64,000 nucleotides of DNA, taken from Fimbriimonadaceae bacterium (GTDB lineage Bacteria; Armatimonadota; Fimbriimonadia; Fimbriimonadales; Fimbriimonadaceae). The stretch is taken from contig JAMLGR010000002.1 in the NCBI GenBank assembly GCA_023957775.1, forward strand, positions 186,001 through 250,000, in the 5' to 3' direction. Positions 49,566-58,231 of this stretch are shown piece by piece. The stretch's first letter is position 1; every line of letters starts with the position of its first letter. The position numbers and the translations under genes were made by a program. The notes under the pieces are model-generated. The model saw only the letters and a list, made by a program, of their open reading frames with translations, was not told the origin of the DNA and did not search any database.

Positions 49566-50297
49566 ATGAGCCTCGCCGCCGCCGCCATCGTCCTCTCCGT
49601 GGGAACTGTCACCCAGTTCGCACCGATTGGCTACGAGGCGTTCAAGTACGGGCCCAACACCTTTCATGTCGTGACCGCAGACCTGCGCGCAACCACTCTC
49701 AGCGCTGCGACGGTCCACTCGCCTTCCCTCACCTCGCCGTGGAACCTGCTCAACCTGCTGCATGTTCCCGAGGCCAAACCCATCGCGGCCATCACGGGGA
49801 CGTTCTTTGCGCCCTCTTCCCAGAAGCCGGTCGCCGACGTGCTCATCGACGGCAACCTCGTCGCGCAGGGGTCTCGCGGCACGGCGGTCGGAGTAGACTG
49901 GTTTGGCGGGGTCAAGATCTTCGACAAGCCTTATCTCGAGCCGGTCGACTGGGCCCTGTACCAGTACGGGTTGCGCGGAGCGGTGCGCGTGCTGACCGCG
50001 GGAGCGGTCCAGCCCAATCCCAAGGCGCAACGCTTCCACGACAGCCGTTTATGGGGACGAGCGGCCCGGGCGGGGCTGGCGACCACCAAGAATGGCAAGG
50101 TCCTCCTTTTCGCCACCAAGGCGAAGGTCACGCTGAGCGAGTTGGGCAAGGCCATGAAGGCGCGTGGCGCGATCGACGGCGTGAGCTTGGATGGCGGCAG
50201 TTCCACGTGCCTTTACTACAAGGGCTCGATGATCGTGCCGCCTGGACGCAAACTCTCGAACCTCTTCGTCATCACCCAGGCGACCACCCCGCCCTAA
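49566..50297 (+). CDS. Phosphodiester glycosidase (NAGPA/DUF2233) family protein
   Basis: A 243-residue protein. MSLAAAAIVLSVGTVTQF may be a short signal sequence. VHSPSLTSPWNLLNLLHVPE and AITGTFFAPSSQKPVADVLI, then DGVSLDGGSSTCLYYKG near the end, are the conserved core of the family related to the lysosomal uncovering enzyme. In bacteria it probably acts on cell-envelope polysaccharide. ATG 49566 lies about 200 bases after a possible promoter and hairpin. It is followed by a glycosyltransferase gene with its own box. Confidence 0.8.
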   Translation: MSLAAAAIVLSVGTVTQFAPIGYEAFKYGPNTFHVVTADLRATTLSAATVHSPSLTSPWNLLNLLHVPEAKPIAAITGTFFAPSSQKPVADVLIDGNLVAQGSRGTAVGVDWFGGVKIFDKPYLEPVDWALYQYGLRGAVRVLTAGAVQPNPKAQRFHDSRLWGRAARAGLATTKNGKVLLFATKAKVTLSELGKAMKARGAIDGVSLDGGSSTCLYYKGSMIVPPGRKLSNLFVITQATTPP

Positions 50298-50310
50298 GGG
50301 GCGCCCCGAG

Positions 50311-50316
50311 TACACT
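50311..50316 (+). promoter_or_regulatory. -10 box, leaderless type, of the glycosyltransferase gene
   Basis: TACACT lies 7 bases before the TTG at 50324. Confidence 0.45.
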
Positions 50317-50323
50317 GGCTCGG

Positions 50324-51064
50324 TTGGACGTGCCGACCCTTGCTGTGCTGATCCCCGCCTACAACGAGGAGCAGCGGATCCTGCCGACGCTCGAACGTGT
50401 GCGCGACTACTACACGCAGCAGCCCTACACCTACTCGGTCACGGTCGTGAGCGACGGAAGCACGGACCGGACCGACCCCATCGTCGCCTCGTTTGCCGAA
50501 GCCCATCCCGAATTCCACCTCCTTGCCTACCAGCCCAACCGCGGCAAGGGCTACGCGGTGCGCAAGGGAATGCTGGAGATCGAGGGCGAGATCCTCCTGT
50601 TCATGGACGCCGACCTTGCCACCCCGATCGAGGAGACGGAAAAGCTGCTGCCGTTCATGCGCGATGGAGCCGACGTGGCGATCGGGAGCCGGCCACTCAA
50701 GGAGAGCAGCCTCGAGGTGAGGCAGCCGTGGTACCGCGAACTCCTGGGGCGTGCGTTCAACACGGCCGTGCAACTCCTGGCCGTGCGGGGGATTCAAGAC
50801 ACTCAGTGCGGATTCAAGATGTTCACCCGCGAGTCGGCGCGCACGATCTTCTCGCGGTGCAAGCTGGACGGGTTCAGTTTCGACTTCGAGGCGCTGATGA
50901 TCGCGCGCGACCTCGGGTACCGCATCGAGGAAGTTCCGATTCGGTGGATGCACCAGGAAGGCTCCAAGGTCGTGCTGCTGCGCGATGGACCGCGGATGCT
51001 TCGCGACTTGGTCAAGCTCCGCCTCACCGGGAAGAGGGCCCGGTTGGCCGTCCGTGAACCCTAG
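50324..51064 (+). CDS. Family 2 glycosyltransferase (dolichol-phosphate-mannose synthase-like)
   Basis: A 246-residue cytoplasmic GT-A enzyme. LAVLIPAYNEEQRILPTLER, VVSDGSTDRT and the metal-binding DAD in LLFMDADLATPIEE define it; DTQCGFKMFTRESARTIF and the end PIRWMHQEGSKV are typical of polyprenyl-phosphate sugar transferases. There are no C-terminal membrane helices. No ATG is available at the family N-terminus: TTG 50324 or GTG 50330 must be used, and the TACACT box favours one of them. It overlaps the methyltransferase gene by 11 bases. Confidence 0.87.
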   Translation: MDVPTLAVLIPAYNEEQRILPTLERVRDYYTQQPYTYSVTVVSDGSTDRTDPIVASFAEAHPEFHLLAYQPNRGKGYAVRKGMLEIEGEILLFMDADLATPIEETEKLLPFMRDGADVAIGSRPLKESSLEVRQPWYRELLGRAFNTAVQLLAVRGIQDTQCGFKMFTRESARTIFSRCKLDGFSFDFEALMIARDLGYRIEEVPIRWMHQEGSKVVLLRDGPRMLRDLVKLRLTGKRARLAVREP

Positions 51065-51785
51065 CGAGTACGACCGCATGCGCCGGCTCGAGGACCGCTA
51101 CTGGTGGTTCGTGGGCCGGCGGACGCTCGCGCTGGGTCTGTTGGACTCGGCCCGCCTGCAGGGGCACCCGCGCGTGCTCGATCTCGGTTGCGGAACCGGC
51201 GCCGTTCTTGGCGAACTCGCCAAGAAGGCGGACACCGTCGGGGTGGACATGTCCGACCAAGCCCTCGAGTACAGCGCCGAGCGGGGTCTCCGTCATCTTG
51301 TCCGCGGCAGGGGAGAAGCCCTTCCCTTCGAGTCGGCATCGTTTGATGCGGTCGTCGCGTTGGACGTGTTCGAGCACATCGAGGATCACGGTTCGGCCTT
51401 CCGGGAGACCTTCCGGGTCTTGAAGCCCGGCGGGGTCCTCGTTCTGAGCGTGCCGGCCTTCATGAGCCTCTGGGGGCCGCACGACGTGGCGTTGCGCCAC
51501 TTCCGCCGCTACCGGTCGCCGCTACTTCGCCAGGCGCTCGCAGCGGCTGGGTTCGGCTCCCTCCGGGTGAGCTACTCGGTGTTCTTCCTGTTTCCGATCG
51601 TCTGGCTGATCCGGCAGTTCGAAAAAAGGAAACGCGGTGACGCCGAGGCCTCGCTACCCGAAGTGCCCGCCTGGTTGAACCGCGCGCTGATCGGGTTGCA
51701 GGGGCTTGAGGCGAGGCTCATCCGTGCCGTGCGGCTCCCGTGGGGATCGAGCCTCGTCGCCGTGGCGCGCAAGCCCGCTCCGTAG
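51054..51785 (+). CDS. SAM-dependent methyltransferase
   Basis: A 243-residue class I methyltransferase. The SAM-binding motif is RVLDLGCGTGAVLGELAK; the next strand acid is in DTVGVDMSDQALEY; VVALDVFEHIEDHGSAFRET is motif post-I/II. A hydrophobic segment near 175-190 (VSYSVFFLFPIVWLI) suggests membrane contact, as in lipid- or polyprenol-linked substrates. GTG 51054 overlaps the glycosyltransferase end, so the two probably work on the same molecule. Confidence 0.85.
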   Translation: MNPSEYDRMRRLEDRYWWFVGRRTLALGLLDSARLQGHPRVLDLGCGTGAVLGELAKKADTVGVDMSDQALEYSAERGLRHLVRGRGEALPFESASFDAVVALDVFEHIEDHGSAFRETFRVLKPGGVLVLSVPAFMSLWGPHDVALRHFRRYRSPLLRQALAAAGFGSLRVSYSVFFLFPIVWLIRQFEKRKRGDAEASLPEVPAWLNRALIGLQGLEARLIRAVRLPWGSSLVAVARKPAP

Positions 51786-52592
51786 TCACTCGGCACGCGT
51801 CGCCTGGATGGCAGCGACGATTTCGGGAGTCTGGGCGCGGTCGATCAGCCCGTGCGCCTCGAGCATGTGGCCGAACAGCACGAGGGCCCGAACGTGCTCC
51901 TCCTCGAACCCGTACCGCATGTTCTGCGTGAGGTAGATCTCTGCGACCTCACGCTTCCAACCCGCCTCCTGTGCGGCGCGTGCGGCGATCGATACGACCC
52001 GCTCCTCTCCCCAATGGCGCGCCGCCTCGAGTTCGCCCGCGAGCGCGGGCGTCAACGATTCCTGGCCGATCCAGAGGGCCCAGACGAAGGGAAGCTCCGT
52101 CAGCTCCGTCCAGCCCTGCCCGAGGTCCAAAACGTGGAGGCCTTCGGAGGAGGCTGAAAGCCCGCGATCCCCGATGAGAACGGCCGCATCGAATTCGCCG
52201 AGCATGGCGGTCAGGTCCGGTGGACGCACCTCGGTCCGCGGACACACCCCGTGCAGCTCGTGCAAGAGGATCTGGGCGAGCGCGTTGCTGGTGAGCGAAC
52301 TCGCGTCGAGAGCCAACGATTGGGCTCGGTCGAAAGGCACCTTGGAAAAGACGCGCACGCTCTCCGCAGGGCCGTAGCTGCTGATCGACACCCCGGCGGC
52401 CACGCGCCGCCCGGGAGTCCGCAAGGCGTCGAAGCTCGACGCCAGCACCGCCGCCGCTTCGCCGCGGTCCAGCATGGCCGGCAATTGCGAAGGAGGAGCC
52501 AGGGCGACGTCGATTCCCCGGTCTTCGTCGAGGAAACGAGCGATCAGCGGTTTGGCGTTGACGAACGGCACGCATCCGATGCGGCATCGCAT
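51786..52592 (-). CDS. mqnA: Chorismate dehydratase of the futalosine menaquinone pathway
   Basis: Converts chorismate to 3-[(1-carboxyvinyl)oxy]benzoate, the first step of the futalosine route. It has the periplasmic-binding-protein-like fold of MqnA: IGCVPFVNAKPLIARFLDED, then VAAGVSISSYGPAESVRVFS and LPFVWALWIGQESLTP. 268 residues, the family norm. TACGCT lies 6 bases before the ATG. It implies menaquinone as the respiratory quinone, matching the NapC-like proteins at 56-63 kb. Confidence 0.9.
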   Translation of the reverse strand: MRCRIGCVPFVNAKPLIARFLDEDRGIDVALAPPSQLPAMLDRGEAAAVLASSFDALRTPGRRVAAGVSISSYGPAESVRVFSKVPFDRAQSLALDASSLTSNALAQILLHELHGVCPRTEVRPPDLTAMLGEFDAAVLIGDRGLSASSEGLHVLDLGQGWTELTELPFVWALWIGQESLTPALAGELEAARHWGEERVVSIAARAAQEAGWKREVAEIYLTQNMRYGFEEEHVRALVLFGHMLEAHGLIDRAQTPEIVAAIQATRAE

Positions 52593-52596
52593 GGGT

Positions 52597-53286
52597 TCAG
52601 CGTACCTCCGAGGGCGGGTCCGGCTCCTCCTTCCCCACCATCCACTCGAGGAACCGGGAGAGGGGCACGATCCGGCCGGTCCCCTGCACGTAAGGTCGCC
52701 TCCTCACCGACTTGATTTGGAACACGTCGTTCGACTCGTGCGAAGGTCGGAAGCGAGGCTCCACCTTTCCGGTCACGCGGTTGGGCCCCTTGAGCAGATC
52801 GCCCATCGAAAACCCATGGATGAACACGGGGCGGCGCGCGTAACTCCATCCCAGTCGCGGCCATGCCCACTGGAACCTCGTGCCCACTCCCGTCCGTTGG
52901 ACTCGGAAGTTCCCCCGGAACGCGTTGCCGTTCAGGAGCCAAACCATGCGCGGACCATAGAACGCCTCCCGCTCGCGAAGCTCTTGGACGGACAGCGGGG
53001 AGTTCTGGAGTTCGACGACCGCCCCATCCGAAGCGATCAGGTCGGCGCGGTGCTCTCCCAGAACCACCTCGGAGCGTTCCGACGGCACCAGGCGCTTCCA
53101 GGAACGGTGCCATTCGGTCTCGGGCTCCCACCAAGGGTCGCACTCGGCGCCTGCCGCGTGCGCCCAGTGCCAAACCCTGAGCTCGCCGCAGCGCGGTGCG
53201 ACGGTTTCGCGGCAACACGGACAGGTTGCGGACAATCCAGGCTCTGCTGCGATCCTGAGACCTCCCTGGTCCAGCGCGTAGATCAC
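52597..53286 (-). CDS. CoiA-like nuclease-domain protein
   Basis: A 229-residue protein. The N-terminus has a zinc-binding CPCC..C pattern and ELRVWHWAHA, as at the start of competence protein CoiA. Then WHRSWKRLVP and HRADLIASDGAVVELQNSPL keep the D..ExQ core of the CoiA/restriction-endonuclease fold. The middle has MVWLLNGNAFRGNF. CoiA proteins help process incoming DNA during transformation, but distant members may have other roles. GTG 53286 has TAAACT 6 bases upstream. No other competence gene is in the window. Confidence 0.7.
   Translation of the reverse strand: MIYALDQGGLRIAAEPGLSATCPCCRETVAPRCGELRVWHWAHAAGAECDPWWEPETEWHRSWKRLVPSERSEVVLGEHRADLIASDGAVVELQNSPLSVQELREREAFYGPRMVWLLNGNAFRGNFRVQRTGVGTRFQWAWPRLGWSYARRPVFIHGFSMGDLLKGPNRVTGKVEPRFRPSHESNDVFQIKSVRRRPYVQGTGRIVPLSRFLEWMVGKEEPDPPSEVR
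52599..52604 (-). promoter_or_regulatory. -10 box of mqnA, leaderless type
   Basis: TACGCT on the minus strand, 6 bases before ATG 52592. It lies at the end of the upstream CoiA-like gene. Confidence 0.5.
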
Positions 53287-53292
53287 GCCTTG

Positions 53293-53298
53293 AGTTTA
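53293..53298 (-). promoter_or_regulatory. -10 box of the CoiA-like gene, leaderless type
   Basis: TAAACT on the minus strand, 6 bases before GTG 53286. Confidence 0.5.
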
Positions 53299-53321
53299 CG
53301 CCGGACGGGCTCCAGCGTGAG

Positions 53322-53327
53322 TAAGCT
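53322..53327 (+). promoter_or_regulatory. -10 box of the SDR gene, leaderless type
   Basis: TAAGCT lies 6 bases before ATG 53334, back to back with the CoiA-like promoter. Confidence 0.5.
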
Positions 53328-53333
53328 GGCCCC

Positions 53334-54167
53334 ATGGCAAAGGTCTGGTACATCACGGGCTGTTCGACCGGCTTCGGGCGCGAGCTGTGCGCACAACTGC
53401 TCGATCGGGGCGATCAGGTCGTCGCAACGGCCCGCGATCGACACACAGTCGTGGAGTTCGAGCGGTCGCACCCAAACCAGGCGCTCGCCTGCGCGGTCGA
53501 TGTCACGAAGCCCGATCAGATCCAGTCGTCCGTTCAGGCGGGCCTGGCGCGCTTTGGGCACATCGACGTCCTGGTGAACAACGCCGGCTACGGGGTCATC
53601 GGGGCGGTTGAAGAGGTATCGGACGCCGAGCTGCGGGCGATGTTCGAAGTCAACGTGTTCGGCGTCGTGAACGTCCTCAAGGCCGTTCTGCCATCGATGC
53701 GCAAACAGCGCAGCGGCCGCATCTTGAACGTCTCCAGCACCGCGGGACACATCGCCTTCCCCGGATCCGCCACCTACTCCTGCACCAAGCACGCCCTCGA
53801 GGGCTTGAGCGACGGCCTTGCCCAAGAGTTGGCCCCTCTTGGCATCCGCGTGACCCTGATCGAGCCAGGTCCCTTCCGCACGGACTTCGCCGGGCGCTCC
53901 ATCGTCATCGCGAAGGAGGAGATCGCCGACTACGCGGAGACCGCCGGCAAGCGCCGCACGGGCATCAAGGAGTTCGACGGCCACCAACAGGGCGACCCGG
54001 TGCTCGGGGTCCAAGCGATGATCGCGATCGCCGACGAGGCCGATCCGCCGCTGAGGCTTGCCCTCGGGGGACCGGCGTACACGATGATCCGCGAAAAGCT
54101 GGCCCGGGTGTCGGCCGAGTTGGACCGCTGGGAGTCGCTCGGCAAGCCGACGGACTATCCCGAGTAA
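53334..54167 (+). CDS. Short-chain dehydrogenase/reductase
   Basis: A 277-residue NAD(P)-dependent oxidoreductase. Cofactor motif VWYITGCSTGFGRELCAQLL, NNAG in DVLVNNAGYGVIGA, catalytic Ser in NVSSTAGHIAFPGS, and YxxxK in TYSCTKHALEG. The TGCSTGFG variant and the long C-terminus place it near the classical SDRs annotated as oxidoreductases of unknown substrate. Convergent with the GH127 gene, 6 bases apart. Confidence 0.88.
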   Translation: MAKVWYITGCSTGFGRELCAQLLDRGDQVVATARDRHTVVEFERSHPNQALACAVDVTKPDQIQSSVQAGLARFGHIDVLVNNAGYGVIGAVEEVSDAELRAMFEVNVFGVVNVLKAVLPSMRKQRSGRILNVSSTAGHIAFPGSATYSCTKHALEGLSDGLAQELAPLGIRVTLIEPGPFRTDFAGRSIVIAKEEIADYAETAGKRRTGIKEFDGHQQGDPVLGVQAMIAIADEADPPLRLALGGPAYTMIREKLARVSAELDRWESLGKPTDYPE

Positions 54168-54173
54168 GGTCCG

Positions 54174-56501
54174 CTACTCGAGGATCCGCCACTCGTGGAT
54201 GCCGGCGGCCCACCCCTTTTGCATCTGGACCACCAGCCTCAGGGCGGTGGTCGTCAGTGCGGGGAACTTCACCTCGGTCCACTGGTCGATTTGCACCGGG
54301 TACGTGGCGGGGACATCCACCCACTTCCCGTCCTGAAGGCGTTGGAGCTTCCACGATTGCGGCAGGCGGCACTCTCCGCGACCCGTGTCGTCGAACCAGT
54401 ACACCCGAACACCCTTGGCCGTGACCGGCTTCTTCCACGTGTACTGCACCCACTCCTCGCCTCCTTTGTGCGGCCAGAAGTGGCAGAGTGACTCCGGCTG
54501 CTCGCCGCTCGCCTTGGGCTCGAGACCGTCGTTCACCCCCCAAGGTTGGGCGTTCCCGCTCGTGAACGAAAGGCTCACTTCGGCATGAACCTCGGGGCCG
54601 CCGACTCGCGCGGGAGGCGCGACCGAGGGCATCCACACCTCCATCGGGCCCGCCTTGCGGTTGTCCCAAACGGCGTAGGGCACCGCCGTCACGGTCGTCG
54701 GGGTCACGCGGACAGGTTGGTACAGGGTCGCCGTCCAGTCGGGCTCGGAGGTTCGCTCCGCCTCTCCCGTGATGGCGACGACGCCCCCGAGCAGATCGGG
54801 CTTCCAAGACGCCTCGAGCTTCGTCCCCCTCGGGATCACGAGCTCGCGGAGCGGGACCGAGTTGTCCACCTGCTCCAGGCAGTACACGATGGGACCGCGC
54901 TGGATCGCCGTTCGATACTGGTCCTGCTTCACGGCGGGGTTCGCTTCGATCTGTTCGACCGGCATCGGGAGGTTCAACGTGACGAGATCGCCCGCCCTCC
55001 ACTCGCGTTGCAGCCGGACGTATCCCCGCTCGGGCGTCGCCGCCACCGGCTTGCCGTTCACGCCCAGTTCGAACGAACGGGCCCAGCCCGGAATCCGGAG
55101 GTTCAAGGCAAAGGTGGCCGTCTTGGCGGGTTCCACTTTGAATTTGAGGTGGCCGTCCCAGGGGTAATCGCCCTCGACCGCCATGTGGACGGGCCCCACA
55201 GGAAGTTTGAGATCGACCGTGCCGGGCGCATAGAGGTTCACGAACACCTCGTCGGCCGAAGTCGCGTAGGCGTAGCCACCGATGGAGGCGACGGTCCGCA
55301 ACACGTTGGGCGGGCAACACGCGCAGGCAAACCACTCGCTCCTGTGGTGCGTGCCCATGCTCGCGAGCGGGTTGACGTAGAAGAAGCTTTTCCCGTCCAG
55401 GGCGACCCCGGCGGGCACGCCGTTGTAAAGGGCCCGCTCGACCCAGTCCATGTAGCGTGCGTCGGCGTGAAGGAGGGCCATCCGGTGCCCCCAAAGCGCG
55501 AGCGCTACCGACGCGCACGTCTCCTGGTAGGCGGTGCGGTTGGGCAGGTCGTAGTCCACCGTGAAGCCTTCGTTCGAGCCCGAGGGTCCGATCCCGCCCG
55601 TCACAAACGTCCGCCGCTCGGTGGTGTTCCGCCACAGGCGGTCGAGCATGGCGATCATCTGCGGGTTCTGCGTTTCGCGCGCGACGTCGGCCGCGCCGGA
55701 CATCAAGTACGCGGCTCGCACGGCGTGCCCTTTGATCTCCTCATGGTCGCAAATGGGGGTGTCGTCCAGCCAGTACGTCCCGTCGTAGCGGTCCTTGGGC
55801 GTGTTGTGCTCCTCGGCGAAGAACCCCGTTCCCCGCGTCTCCACGAACTTCTGCGAAAGGGCGAACCAGCGTTGTTCGCCCGTGAGCCTCCAGAGCTTCA
55901 CGAGGGCGAGTTCCAATTCGGGGTGTCCCGGGTATCCCGCGCTCTTTCCGGGGCCATAGCGCGAATCGATGAGCGTCGCGAGTTTCACCGCGACGTCGAG
56001 GAGGTTGCGCTTTCCCGTGGCTTGGTTGTGCGCAACGGCCGCCTCGATCAGGTGCCCGGCGCAGTAGAGTTCGTGATGGTCGCGAAGGTTCGTCCACTTC
56101 TGGTCGGGTCGGGTGACCTGGAACCAGGTGTCCAGATAGCCGTCGGCCTGCTGGGCTGCCGCGATCTTGGCGATGATCGCGTCGAGGCGGGCGCTCAACG
56201 CCGGATTGGGATGCGTCGCCAAGGTGTAGGAGATCCCCTCGAGCACCTTGTAGAGGTCGGAGTCCGTGAAGAGCAAGCCCTGAAAGCCCTCGCGGGCGCC
56301 CTTGGCCGCGAGATCCATATCCACGAGGTTCCCCGCCTTCTCGAGCATGGCGAGGCTGTGATCCACGGTCGCGGTGCGGTTCGTCTCCTGGCGCGGAGTC
56401 CAGAAGCGATCGTGGATGGCGACCGAAGTGAAGGGAACGGGCTCGAGGGGTTTCATCCCTTGAGCTCCAAGCGTGGCGAGGGCGACAAGAAAGAGGGGCA
56501 T
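54174..56501 (-). CDS. Exported GH127-like glycoside hydrolase (beta-L-arabinofuranosidase family)
   Basis: A 775-residue protein. PLFLVALATLGAQG is a short signal peptide. GH127 landmarks are the acid in RTAYQETCASVALALWGHR and the cysteine cluster in RSEWFACACCPPNVLRTVAS, which binds zinc and includes the nucleophilic cysteine. KSAGYPGHPELELALVKLWR and the beta domains after ~500 also fit. The last ~140 residues resemble a galactose-binding (F5/8 type C) module. The likely role is removal of L-arabinofuranose from plant or glycoprotein glycans, but other sugars are known in the clan. ATG 56501 follows a CGGAG site and TATTCT. Confidence 0.88.
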   Translation of the reverse strand: MPLFLVALATLGAQGMKPLEPVPFTSVAIHDRFWTPRQETNRTATVDHSLAMLEKAGNLVDMDLAAKGAREGFQGLLFTDSDLYKVLEGISYTLATHPNPALSARLDAIIAKIAAAQQADGYLDTWFQVTRPDQKWTNLRDHHELYCAGHLIEAAVAHNQATGKRNLLDVAVKLATLIDSRYGPGKSAGYPGHPELELALVKLWRLTGEQRWFALSQKFVETRGTGFFAEEHNTPKDRYDGTYWLDDTPICDHEEIKGHAVRAAYLMSGAADVARETQNPQMIAMLDRLWRNTTERRTFVTGGIGPSGSNEGFTVDYDLPNRTAYQETCASVALALWGHRMALLHADARYMDWVERALYNGVPAGVALDGKSFFYVNPLASMGTHHRSEWFACACCPPNVLRTVASIGGYAYATSADEVFVNLYAPGTVDLKLPVGPVHMAVEGDYPWDGHLKFKVEPAKTATFALNLRIPGWARSFELGVNGKPVAATPERGYVRLQREWRAGDLVTLNLPMPVEQIEANPAVKQDQYRTAIQRGPIVYCLEQVDNSVPLRELVIPRGTKLEASWKPDLLGGVVAITGEAERTSEPDWTATLYQPVRVTPTTVTAVPYAVWDNRKAGPMEVWMPSVAPPARVGGPEVHAEVSLSFTSGNAQPWGVNDGLEPKASGEQPESLCHFWPHKGGEEWVQYTWKKPVTAKGVRVYWFDDTGRGECRLPQSWKLQRLQDGKWVDVPATYPVQIDQWTEVKFPALTTTALRLVVQMQKGWAAGIHEWRILE

Positions 56502-56541
56502 GGGAACACTCCGATGTGAGAATATCCGATCCCGCCGATCT

Positions 56542-58047
56542 CTATTCGCCCGCGTGGCAGTCCTTACACAACGTCTCCTTCCAGGCATCGCCGATGTCGA
56601 CGGGATGCTTGAACTCCAACCCTTCCAGGGACACTTCGCGCTTCTCTCCGGGAGTCCGCTGGGCCACGATGATGTGGCAACTGTTGCAGTCCTTCGTGAT
56701 GACTTTCCCTTGCGGGCTGACGTGCTTGTCGTCGTGGCACCGGAAACAACCCAGACCGTTCAGATGGTCCCGGTGGTCGGGGTACATCTTCCAGCTCGCG
56801 TTCATCTCCGGGAAGTAGTTGTGGCTGTAGATCGTTTGGATCTGGCTGATCGCGTTGTCCAACTCCTTCGCCTTGGAAGCGAGCACCGTGGGATAGGACT
56901 CCTTGAAGAACGCCAAAAGCGACGCTTTGAGCTTCGTGAGCGCCTCGGACTCCGTCTTGTAGGGCTTCTCCAGCTCTTCAACCGCCACCCGCTTGATTTC
57001 GGGAAGCGAGGGGTCGATCTCTCCGCGCGCCATCGCCTGGTTGACGCTGGTGGAGGGGTTGTGGAAGACGTGCGACGGACGGTTGTGGCACTCGATGCAA
57101 TCCACCGTGCGTTTGACCCCTTTCTTGATCTGCTCGTCGGTGATCGGGACCTCGGTGCTTCGATAGACCGTCACGTTGCCGTTCTTGTCGCGCATCTCCA
57201 CGTAGGGGATGATTTCTCGCTTGGGATCCGTCGCAATGTACGACATCTCGGCATCGAGGTACATGTGCGCGTGGATGCCCGTGGGTTGGCCCTCCCGGAC
57301 CGCGCCCGTCTTCATAATCAGCGTCATGTCCGATCGCGTGTTCTCCTCGTCGCTGAGGAAGAAGGACTTGTCGATGAGTTTCTGGCTGAAGAACTTGCTG
57401 GGCCAGTGGCACTGTTCGCACGTGTCTTTCGCCGGCCTGAGGTTCGCGACCGGGGTGGGAATCGGTCGGGGGTACTTGTCGAACAGGTAGGCGTACACCT
57501 GGTAGCTGCCCGAGATCTTCGACTTCACGAACCAACCCGCGCCCGAACCGATGTGGCACTCTGCGCACTTCACCCGCGCGTGCGGCGAGTCTTTATACGC
57601 CGTGTACTCGGGCTTCATCGCCGTGTGGCACACGAGACCGCAGAACTCGACGGACTCCGTGTACTCGTAGGCCTGGTAGGTGCCGAAGGTCGACGCAGCC
57701 AAGAACCCGAAGCCCAGCACGGCGACCATCGTGACCCCGAAGCGATGGCGGGGAATCGCCAGGTCGATCTTGGGCCACTTGGCGATCGGCTCTCCGCGTC
57801 TGCGCCGCCGGTTGGCGCGCAAGACGCCGACCGTCGCCAGAGCCAGACCGCCGACGATGAAGACGGGCAGGATCAGGAACGTGATCATGCCCATGTACGG
57901 GTGCTTGATGGCGGAGTAGTACTCGACGACGAACAGGAAGACGATCAGGCCAAACGCCACAAGGGCCATGGAGAGGCCGATCATCGAAGTCAAGTTGTAG
58001 AAGACGCTGGGGAGTCTTCTCTTCGGCTGTTTCTGCTCTTCGTCCAC
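56542..58047 (-). CDS. NapC/NirT-like membrane-anchored heptaheme cytochrome
   Basis: A 501-residue protein. Two N-terminal membrane helices (SMIGLSMALVAFGLIVFLFV and MITFLILPVFIVGGLALATV) and a third near 115-135 (FGVTMVAVLGFGFLAAST) lead to a periplasmic part with seven heme sites: CGLVCH, which is CX3CH rather than CX2CH, then CAECH, CEQCH, CIECH, CFRCH, CNSCH and CKDCH. The first two in EFCGLVCHTAMKPEYTAYKD and SPHARVKCAECHIGSG match the NapC/NrfH core that takes electrons from menaquinol. GTG 58047 is preferred to 58098 because AGGAGG stands 11 bases before it. The terminal reductase partner is not obvious. Confidence 0.88.
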   Translation of the reverse strand: MDEEQKQPKRRLPSVFYNLTSMIGLSMALVAFGLIVFLFVVEYYSAIKHPYMGMITFLILPVFIVGGLALATVGVLRANRRRRRGEPIAKWPKIDLAIPRHRFGVTMVAVLGFGFLAASTFGTYQAYEYTESVEFCGLVCHTAMKPEYTAYKDSPHARVKCAECHIGSGAGWFVKSKISGSYQVYAYLFDKYPRPIPTPVANLRPAKDTCEQCHWPSKFFSQKLIDKSFFLSDEENTRSDMTLIMKTGAVREGQPTGIHAHMYLDAEMSYIATDPKREIIPYVEMRDKNGNVTVYRSTEVPITDEQIKKGVKRTVDCIECHNRPSHVFHNPSTSVNQAMARGEIDPSLPEIKRVAVEELEKPYKTESEALTKLKASLLAFFKESYPTVLASKAKELDNAISQIQTIYSHNYFPEMNASWKMYPDHRDHLNGLGCFRCHDDKHVSPQGKVITKDCNSCHIIVAQRTPGEKREVSLEGLEFKHPVDIGDAWKETLCKDCHAGE

Positions 58048-58231
58048 GATGGCGCGTTCCTCCTGGCGTTCGTTGGGGAGCGGCGCCCCCCGACGCATCC
58101 CCTATTATGCGCCCCCTGCCGAATCGGTGCCGTCATTGGAAGTTTGTACATACAAGCCGGGTAGCATCGACTATTCGTCACGTTCGCGGGGGGTCGAGCA
58201 TGAGGTGCGACTGGGTTTCCAGTGGAGGCAC

